Positions 7,974-12,447 of a stretch of 12,447 bases of DNA are shown in pieces; position 1 is the first letter of the stretch, and each line of letters begins with the position of its first letter. The notes beneath the pieces were generated by a model. The model made no database searches. It was given only the letters and a program-made list of their open reading frames with translations, and was not told the DNA's origin. Origin of the DNA: Candidatus Aminicenantota bacterium (GTDB lineage Bacteria; Acidobacteriota; Aminicenantia; UBA2199); contig DAOWKX010000169.1 of NCBI GenBank assembly GCA_030639705.1, positions 1 to 12,447 of the forward strand, in the 5' to 3' direction. The translations under genes and the position numbers were made by a program.

Positions 7974-9650
7974 TTATTTCACTTGGGGACCAAGGGTAAA
8001 CTCCCCGTTTTTAATAATGATATCTTTGTTGAAATCATTTACTCCGGTTACCATATAAAAACCGCTCTGTTCAAAACCCTCAAACACACCATCTCTGCCG
8101 CCTGAACCGATATAATAAACATGTTTTCCATCCTGGCTGATATACCTGTATAAAAAATCATTTCCCCAGGCATCTTTGAGCGGCAATTTTTTAATATAAA
8201 AAGGTTCTAACTGAGCTCTGATCTCTCCCAATGTGTTGCCCTGAGGTGGATATCCCTTATCAATCATATAGGTTTCAATAGCCATTGAAATCATTTTCAA
8301 GTCTGACATGGTTGCTTTTTGCCCGCCTTTCTGTTTGGCTGTCAGAATATTGGGAATCGCCACTGCCGCAGCTATGCCAACTGCTGCGGTTGCCGGCAGC
8401 AGGGCGATATACTCAAAGCTGAGGTTGGTATTCACGGTAAAGACAAGCCCCTCATCACTGTTCCGGGTGATTCCGTACAGGGCCAGATTTTTGGGGAACA
8501 GATCAAAAATTTCCCGGGCTATTTTATCTTCCTCTTTACCCATTGCAGAGGCCTGCATTGCCTTTTGCTGAATGTCCAGAAACAGATCAACCAGCCTTGC
8601 GCTGATAAAGCGGAAGCTGTTTCCCTTCTTTGGCATATGGAGGGATAATGCTTTAAATTCCTCGGTTTTGATCAGGCCGTCACCTTTTTTTCGAGCAGAT
8701 AATATAGATTTCACAAATTCTTCATTGCTGGCAACAAACAACAGGTTGTCTTTTAGCCAGATCACCGGTTTAAGGGGAATGGGAAGTGTGGGCGGAAGCG
8801 GGATGATTAATTTTTTAACATCCTTTTCCTCTGATTTCTGGGCAAAGGGCATCATTTTCTGTAACAGGTCAAACAAATAGGAATTTTCGGCTGAAAAAAT
8901 CAGGGCCATATCGGGATTGGGAAGATCAACCGGAATCTGACCCAGGGGAATCCGGGAAGTGTTTTCCGCATCCAGAGCCATTACCATACCCATCCGGCCG
9001 GATAAAGAATCCAGTAATTGTTCCAGCTCAATACCCTGGGCTTTCAACATGGGTTCGGCAGAGAGAATTCCCTTTTTCAGTTCCGGAAGATTTGAGGCCT
9101 CGACTTCTTTTTTAATCCATTGCCACAAGGTTTTCAGTTTAACATCAGCAAATCCCGCCATGACCGTATTGGCCGGAAGCAGTTTTATTTCTGTCATCTC
9201 ATGGGGTGCGCTTTCCATCAGGTTCCAGATCAGGCCTTTTCCTTTATCCGGATAATGATGGAGCACAAATGTGGTGTGGTTGAGGTTTTTTCCGATGGCA
9301 ATCGAACTCATTCCAATGCCGCTGATTTCCATCAGGCCGCAATTTCGGATCATCCGGAAAACAAGATCAAAAATCGCCAAAGGATTCATCTTTTCTGATT
9401 GAATCTTGGCTGCCTGGGATTCGAGTATCTTTCTTATTTTGCCGGCAAATTCTTCCACGGTCTGGATAACCTTTTCGGTGCTGACATAAAAATATAGATT
9501 CCCTCCCAGATTGAGTTTTGAGCTGACTTCATAAAAGCTATTTTTTTCTGCGGATTCAATCTTCTGGGGCGTGGTTTCCTTAAGGATAAAAAATACAGCC
9601 AAAGCCCCGATCAGCAGACCAATAACCAAAGAAATCAAAATTTTTTTCAT
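7974..9650 (-). CDS. Membrane protein with DUF3352-like ectodomain and C-terminal GspG-like domain
   Basis: A 558-residue protein from the ATG at 9650. Residues 4-23 form an N-terminal membrane anchor. Residues 24-412 are a large ectodomain with LLPANTVMAGFAD (157-169), recalling DUF3352 proteins. Residues 414-436 form a second hydrophobic helix, followed by a GspG-like (type II secretion major pseudopilin) C-terminus: SDLKMISMAIETYMIDKGYPP (449-469, one long helix and turn), DAWGNDFLYRY (493-503) and GSGGRDG (515-521), the area that holds calcium in true GspG. There is no prepilin-peptidase motif (GFTLIE-type) before the helix. The start at 9650 is chosen because AGGAGGT lies 6-7 nt upstream and a strong promoter lies between it and the in-frame ATG at 9704. 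It is followed at 14 bp by the holin-like gene. Function is unknown; assembly into a pilus-like structure is not supported by the missing cleavage site. Confidence 0.85.
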   Translation of the reverse strand: MKKILISLVIGLLIGALAVFFILKETTPQKIESAEKNSFYEVSSKLNLGGNLYFYVSTEKVIQTVEEFAGKIRKILESQAAKIQSEKMNPLAIFDLVFRMIRNCGLMEISGIGMSSIAIGKNLNHTTFVLHHYPDKGKGLIWNLMESAPHEMTEIKLLPANTVMAGFADVKLKTLWQWIKKEVEASNLPELKKGILSAEPMLKAQGIELEQLLDSLSGRMGMVMALDAENTSRIPLGQIPVDLPNPDMALIFSAENSYLFDLLQKMMPFAQKSEEKDVKKLIIPLPPTLPIPLKPVIWLKDNLLFVASNEEFVKSILSARKKGDGLIKTEEFKALSLHMPKKGNSFRFISARLVDLFLDIQQKAMQASAMGKEEDKIAREIFDLFPKNLALYGITRNSDEGLVFTVNTNLSFEYIALLPATAAVGIAAAVAIPNILTAKQKGGQKATMSDLKMISMAIETYMIDKGYPPQGNTLGEIRAQLEPFYIKKLPLKDAWGNDFLYRYISQDGKHVYYIGSGGRDGVFEGFEQSGFYMVTGVNDFNKDIIIKNGEFTLGPQVK

Positions 9651-9672
9651 CTCATTACCTCCTGTCATTCTC

Positions 9673-9701
9673 ATTATAACCCATCTAAAAAATATTGTGA
9701 A
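9673..9701 (-). promoter_or_regulatory. Strong sigma70 promoter for the GspG-like fusion operon
   Basis: Minus strand: TTCACA (9701-9696, 5 of 6), a 17-bp spacer, perfect TATAAT (9678-9673). Initiation near 9666 would leave a leader of about 16 nt holding AGGAGGT before the ATG at 9650. This rules out the longer reading from 9704. Confidence 0.7.
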
Positions 9702-9755
9702 CAACCTTCACACTTTTTTATAAAAACTGGTTCACGAATCATTATTTGAAACGAT

Positions 9756-9784
9756 TTGACCTCTGGAAACGTCTACAATATATT
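9756..9784 (+). promoter_or_regulatory. Strong sigma70 promoter for the beta-propeller gene
   Basis: TTGACC (9756-9761, 5 of 6), a 17-bp spacer, TATATT (9779-9784, 5 of 6). Initiation near 9791 gives a leader of about 17 nt with a GGAGGAGG ribosome site (9799-9806) unusually close to the ATG at 9808. It diverges from the promoter at 9673-9701, with 54 bp between the two -35 boxes. Confidence 0.65.
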
Positions 9785-9807
9785 ATATTATAAAAAATGG
9801 AGGAGGC

Positions 9808-10938
9808 ATGAAAAAAATTCTTATTTTGTTTTTTTTGATATTATTGGTTTTATTTATTTCTGCAAAAGAGGTAAAAAATGAAAACCTGCCCCTCAAAGGG
9901 AACTGGGACTTTGGGTTAAAAAAGCTCTGGGAAACCAGTACAGCAGGAGAGGATGTACTTATTAACGTCTCCACCCTCAGAGTGGACGACAGTGGGAACC
10001 TGTTTGTTTTTGATATCAAACAATTCCGGTTTTTTGTCTATTCTCCAGACGGTAATTTCCTCTATTCCTTTGGAAAAAGGGGAGAAGGCCCCGGAGAATA
10101 CCGGATGGTATTCAATTTTTTCCTGAAGGGCAACCGGGTGATTGTTCCGGATATGAGCAAAATACATTTTTTTGATATTTCGGGAAAATATCTTAAGTCT
10201 GAAATTCCCGGAGGTACCTTTATCTTTCCGAGAATTTTTATCGACGAAGACCGATTTGTTTACGTTCCCTCCAGGATGGGTCAGCAAAAAGGAAGTGACA
10301 GGTTGGAGCTGGTGGATTTGAATACAAAAAAGAAAAACCTGATTTGCGAAATTCCGGCTGAAGACGTGCTGGAAGCCACTGCTTCCCGGCAGGGCGGGCA
10401 GGCCAGGTTGAACATCAAAGATGCCAACACCACGCCCGGCGTGATTGTTGGTTATCATGACAATTTTCTTTACTTTGGGAAAAACGACCGTTACCTGATT
10501 AACAAATCCGATCTAAACGGAAAAGAGCTTTTTTCATTCTCTGTTTCCGGCCGGGAAAGAAACAAAATAACCCCGGCCATAAAACGAAAACGGCTGGAAA
10601 GCATATCCCTGAACGGGAGAAAAATACCCGACGATATGATCAAACAGCTCATGAAAACCATGCCGGATCAGTGTACCTATTTCAACCGCATCCGGGTGGA
10701 TAAAAACGGATTGATTTATGTTTTTATTCCGGATTTAACCAATGAAACCGGACAGCACATTGATATTTTTTCTTCGGAGGGGAAATACCTGTACCGGGCA
10801 AATTTAATACTGCCCGAAGGATACAAATTCCGGGTCAGTAATCACGCCTTCAAAGATAATTATCTCTATGTCTTTGCCGAAGACGACGACGGCGAAGTCA
10901 AATTGATAAAGTACACTATCCAGCTTCCAAAGAACTGA
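9808..10938 (+). CDS. Exported six-bladed beta-propeller protein
   Basis: A 376-residue protein with a Sec signal peptide (residues 1-19, likely cleaved after I-S-A) and no lipobox, so probably periplasmic or secreted. It has NHL-type propeller strands: LRVDDSGNLFVFD (57-69), VYSPDGNFLYSFGKRGEGPGEY (about 77-98, whose FGKRGEGPGEY signature is typical of the 6-bladed beta-propeller family), an imperfect repeat at IHFFDISGKYL (119-129), and IRVDKNGLIYVF (295-306) with IDIFSSEGKYLYR (318-330). Such proteins usually bind ligands or partner proteins; no catalytic residues can be identified. The ribosome site GGAGGAGG ends 1 nt before the ATG, a very short spacing if the last AGG is used and 4 nt if the first GGAGG is used. 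It is divergent from the GspG-like fusion and stands 67 bp before the GPP34 gene, which has its own -10. Confidence 0.88.
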   Translation: MKKILILFFLILLVLFISAKEVKNENLPLKGNWDFGLKKLWETSTAGEDVLINVSTLRVDDSGNLFVFDIKQFRFFVYSPDGNFLYSFGKRGEGPGEYRMVFNFFLKGNRVIVPDMSKIHFFDISGKYLKSEIPGGTFIFPRIFIDEDRFVYVPSRMGQQKGSDRLELVDLNTKKKNLICEIPAEDVLEATASRQGGQARLNIKDANTTPGVIVGYHDNFLYFGKNDRYLINKSDLNGKELFSFSVSGRERNKITPAIKRKRLESISLNGRKIPDDMIKQLMKTMPDQCTYFNRIRVDKNGLIYVFIPDLTNETGQHIDIFSSEGKYLYRANLILPEGYKFRVSNHAFKDNYLYVFAEDDDGEVKLIKYTIQLPKN

Positions 10939-10992
10939 GATCCCAGAATAAAATCAGGGAACCAGATACTCTTCGCTCTTGTGAAACATTTC

Positions 10993-11001
10993 TGATATAA
11001 T
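10993..11001 (+). promoter_or_regulatory. Extended -10 promoter of the GPP34 gene
   Basis: TGATATAAT, the same nine bases as at mutM. Predicted initiation falls near 11008-11009, essentially on the ATG at 11009, so the message may have no leader. No convincing -35 was found. Confidence 0.55.
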
Positions 11002-11005
11002 TCAG

Positions 11006-11674
11006 GTGATGTCAGACCTGAGATTTTCAGAAGAACTGCTGTTACTGACCCTGAATGAAGAAAAACAGACCTTTCCCTCTTCCTCCACTGCCATCATTAA
11101 ATTCGGCTTGCCGGCAGCGATTTTATTTGAATTAGTAGAAATGGGAAAACTTAAACTGCAGGGCGATACCCTGGAGCCGATCAGTCTTGAACCCATTGGA
11201 GAGTCTCTACTCGACATGGTTCTGGATACACTTCCCCAAACAGATAGTTTACTAAAAAACAGTATTGCCAGGCTCAGTGGAAAATCCAGAAAGTATAGAG
11301 AGCTTTTAATAAATAATCTAATTCAAAAGCAGGCGATCAATGAAGTATTGGATAAAAAAAACCATTTCCAGATCTGGTATGAAAAACAGCTTCAGCATAC
11401 CCGGCTGAAGTTACAGGAAATCCTGATGTATGACCAAGAAGGGGATTTCAGAACCCGGACCCTGATTGCCCTGATATATGCCTGCGACTATCACAAAAAA
11501 ATCTTTAAGGAAAAATGGGGTCTCCGAACAACAGCCCGACAGATTAAAGAGCTTTCAAAAGAAAATGTTTTTGCAAAAGCTCTGAAAAACACGGTTAAAG
11601 GAACCCAGGTTCACATCATCTTCACCCTGATTACATTTATAATCATATTGCTCAAGGAATTGTGTTCGAGTTAG
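11006..11674 (+). CDS. GPP34 (GOLPH3/Vps74-like) family protein with C-terminal membrane anchor
   Basis: A 221-222 residue protein of the GPP34 family, which in eukaryotes (GOLPH3, Vps74) binds phosphatidylinositol-4-phosphate at the Golgi. Roles of bacterial members are largely unsettled. The N-terminus LRFSEELLLLTLNEEK (5-20), GLPAAILFELVEMGKL (34-49) and the following helical region fit the all-alpha family core. Unlike the peripheral eukaryotic proteins, this one ends in a hydrophobic segment (about 203-217) and a short tail, suggesting tail-anchoring to the inner membrane. The GTG at 11006 and the ATG at 11009 are adjacent in-frame starts; the ATG is preferred because the promoter -10 would start the RNA there and AGG is too close for normal ribosome pairing. 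The family call is from motif recall and the lipid target is unknown. Confidence 0.85.
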   Translation: MMSDLRFSEELLLLTLNEEKQTFPSSSTAIIKFGLPAAILFELVEMGKLKLQGDTLEPISLEPIGESLLDMVLDTLPQTDSLLKNSIARLSGKSRKYRELLINNLIQKQAINEVLDKKNHFQIWYEKQLQHTRLKLQEILMYDQEGDFRTRTLIALIYACDYHKKIFKEKWGLRTTARQIKELSKENVFAKALKNTVKGTQVHIIFTLITFIIILLKELCSS

Positions 11675-11861
11675 CATCATTATAAGTTCTTTTATTTACC
11701 TTAATCTTCAGCTTCACCTCAGAATTGCATTTTTTTTATAATCCACTTATCCCTTATAAATGAATCCCGATTTTTTCACATTTTTTGAAATGAATGTTTA
11801 AAAAGCGAATCCTTCCCTTTTCCACCCCCCTTTCCACATTTCCACAGTATGAGAGTTAACT
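11675..11861. other. 187-bp AT-rich intergenic region between convergent genes
   Basis: The largest gap in the window, lying between the GPP34 stop and the end of the small membrane-protein gene. I see no supported ORF and no hairpin followed by a T-run good enough to call a terminator. It holds T-rich tracts, tandem TTTCCACA repeats and most of a 12-bp palindrome, listed separately. Confidence 0.6.
11819..11846 (+). repeat. Clustered TTTCCAC repeats with tandem TTTCCACA pair
   Basis: TTTCCAC occurs at 11819-11825, 11831-11837 and 11839-11845. The last two extend to adjacent perfect octamers TTTCCACA (11831-11838, 11839-11846). They resemble weak DnaA boxes, but no dnaA, dnaN or other origin marker is in view, so the meaning is open. 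Confidence 0.5.
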
Positions 11862-11863
11862 CT
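11852..11863. repeat. 12-bp perfect palindrome over the stop of the small gene
   Basis: AGAGTTAACTCT equals its own reverse complement and overlaps the last two bases of the TAG stop (11864-11862) of the minus-strand small gene. With no loop it is not a hairpin terminator; it may be a protein site or chance. Confidence 0.35.
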
Positions 11864-12002
11864 AATCTTTCTTCTTCCTCTTCTTGCTTAACTGAATGGT
11901 GGCGAAGATGATGATAATCCCAAATACAACCAGTAATCCTCCCAGCAACAACCCGTTGATACCATACTCTCCGGCAAAGAGTTTGGATAGTCCATCGAGC
12001 AT
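11862..12002 (-). CDS. 46-residue single-pass membrane protein, unrecognised
   Basis: A short frame of 46 codons from an ATG at 12002 to TAG at 11864-11862. The product has a short N-terminal part (MLDGLSKLFAGEYG), one strongly hydrophobic glycine-containing helix (about residues 15-36) and a lysine-rich tail (SKKRKKKD), predicting N-out/C-in topology by the positive-inside rule. Expression signals support it: CAGGAG 7 nt before the ATG and an extended -10 (TGTTATAAT) at 12029-12021, both at proper spacing. It lies after the DUF4412-like gene in the same direction, with a 66-bp gap. I do not recognise a family; the length and one helix recall small subunits or regulators of membrane complexes, which is only a guess. 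Confidence 0.7.
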   Translation of the reverse strand: MLDGLSKLFAGEYGINGLLLGGLLVVFGIIIIFATIQLSKKRKKKD

Positions 12003-12020
12003 AAGATAACTCCTGAAAAA

Positions 12021-12029
12021 ATTATAACA
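12021..12029 (-). promoter_or_regulatory. Extended -10 promoter of the 46-residue gene
   Basis: TGTTATAAT on the minus strand, followed by a predicted start near 12014 just at the CAGGAG ribosome site (12015-12010). No clear -35 at 16-17 bp. This is the fourth TGnTATAAT in the window placed within about 20 bp of a start codon. Confidence 0.5.
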
Positions 12030-12068
12030 CAACCAGTTCCTGTAGGATCGGGAAAAGTGGATATTGAA

Positions 12069-12447
12069 TTAATAAAGATTTGGGCCAGTTGAAACTTCAA
12101 CTACCTGGTAACCTTTGGGAATCTCAAAAAAAGATTTGGGGAAACTTTTGGGATTTATTTTAATTACTTCCATGGTGATGGTCGAATCACTCTTTATTTT
12201 TCCCTTTTTGTTTTTCTGAATGTTATGTGTGATGATCTTCAAAGGAAAACCGATTTTTTTCATCAGTTTCATTTCCTTTTTAATCAATTTATCTAAATCC
12301 TCAAACCCGGTTTTAAAATCTTTATTTAAAAAAGCCTGATTGATCTCCTTGAGATGTTTGATATCGGGACTGGCCCAGATTTCCTTAACTTCGTTTATCA
12401 TCATGGTTTTTTTTATAATGGTGATTTTCATATTCATGGTATAGTCT
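12069..12447 (-). CDS. DUF4412-like protein, C-terminal part only
   Basis: The frame is open from the right edge to TAA at 12071-12069, giving 125 residues; the true start lies beyond the window, and the ATG at 12437 is internal. The pattern fits the C-terminal part of DUF4412-type exported proteins: EIWASPDIKHLKEI near the beginning, a lysine-rich helix including LIKKEMKLMKKIGFPLK, a beta segment with DSTITMEVIKI, then FFEIPKGYQVVEV close to the end. In such proteins the last block closes a lipocalin/LolA-like beta fold. The signal sequence would be off the edge. High Lys content matches its neighbours, so there is no sign of recent transfer. The family assignment is by recalled resemblance and is moderate. 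Confidence 0.65.
   Translation of the reverse strand, partial: DYTMNMKITIIKKTMMINEVKEIWASPDIKHLKEINQAFLNKDFKTGFEDLDKLIKKEMKLMKKIGFPLKIITHNIQKNKKGKIKSDSTITMEVIKINPKSFPKSFFEIPKGYQVVEVSTGPNLY

Noticed and set aside
8308..9398. Four plus-strand frames of 87-109 codons opposite the GspG-like fusion gene.
   Set aside because: Antisense to a coherent protein; compositions are odd (Ser/Phe/Cys-rich) and no promoter or ribosome site precedes them.
9651..9704. An upstream in-frame ATG at 9704 that would lengthen the GspG-like fusion protein by 18 residues.
   Set aside because: The strong promoter (-10 at 9673-9678) lies inside this stretch, and AGGAGGT precedes the ATG at 9650, which begins a normal MKK-type anchor.
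11888..12100. A 70-codon minus-strand frame overlapping the small gene and the DUF4412-like gene.
   Set aside because: It has no ribosome site, overlaps two better-supported genes in another frame, and encodes no recognisable segment.

Overview
This window reads as a chromosomal stretch from an uncultured diderm (Gram-negative-type) bacterium with a moderately AT-rich genome. Most gene starts carry an ordinary Shine-Dalgarno, and there are several sigma70-like TATAAT boxes. At least three products look like lipoproteins and several others are exported or membrane-anchored, which fits a two-membrane envelope. A six-bladed beta-propeller secretory protein, a GspG-like domain fused to a large ectodomain, a DUF2378-like protein, a DUF4412-like protein and a bacterial GPP34 protein together recall Acidobacteriota or Candidatus Aminicenantes. 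That placement is an inference from memory of gene content, not a computed result. I saw no phage structural genes, transposases, tRNA, rRNA or CRISPR.

Layout: (1) 1-3145, minus strand, is the first 1048 residues of an alpha-2-macroglobulin lipoprotein whose 3' end lies off the left edge. (2) 3268-3873, minus, is a DUF2378-like protein, divergent from mutM (3937-4749, plus). (3) mutM ends 2 bp from the end of a convergent minus-strand group, sppA > DUF1684 > metallophosphoesterase (7588 down to 4752), in which all three products carry lipoprotein-type signals. (4) 9650 down to 7699, minus, is a tight pair: a 558-residue membrane protein with a GspG-like C-terminus, then a small holin-like membrane protein. 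(5) Divergent from it on the plus strand are a secreted beta-propeller protein (9808-10938) and a GPP34/GOLPH3-like protein with a C-terminal membrane anchor (11006-11674). (6) At the right edge, minus strand, are a 46-residue single-pass membrane protein (11862-12002) and the C-terminal part of a DUF4412-like protein (12069 to beyond 12447).

Apart from MutM, which repairs oxidised bases in the cytoplasm, nearly everything here points to the cell envelope: protease trapping (A2M), membrane peptide cleavage (SppA), periplasmic hydrolysis (phosphoesterase), and exported or membrane-attached proteins of unknown role. No gap exceeds 190 bp, so there is no large unexplained stretch. The observations most worth a second look are the GspG-like fusion with its awkward topology, the GPP34 protein with an apparently leaderless start, the small membrane-protein gene at 11862-12002, and the repeated placement of TGnTATAAT boxes almost against start codons.
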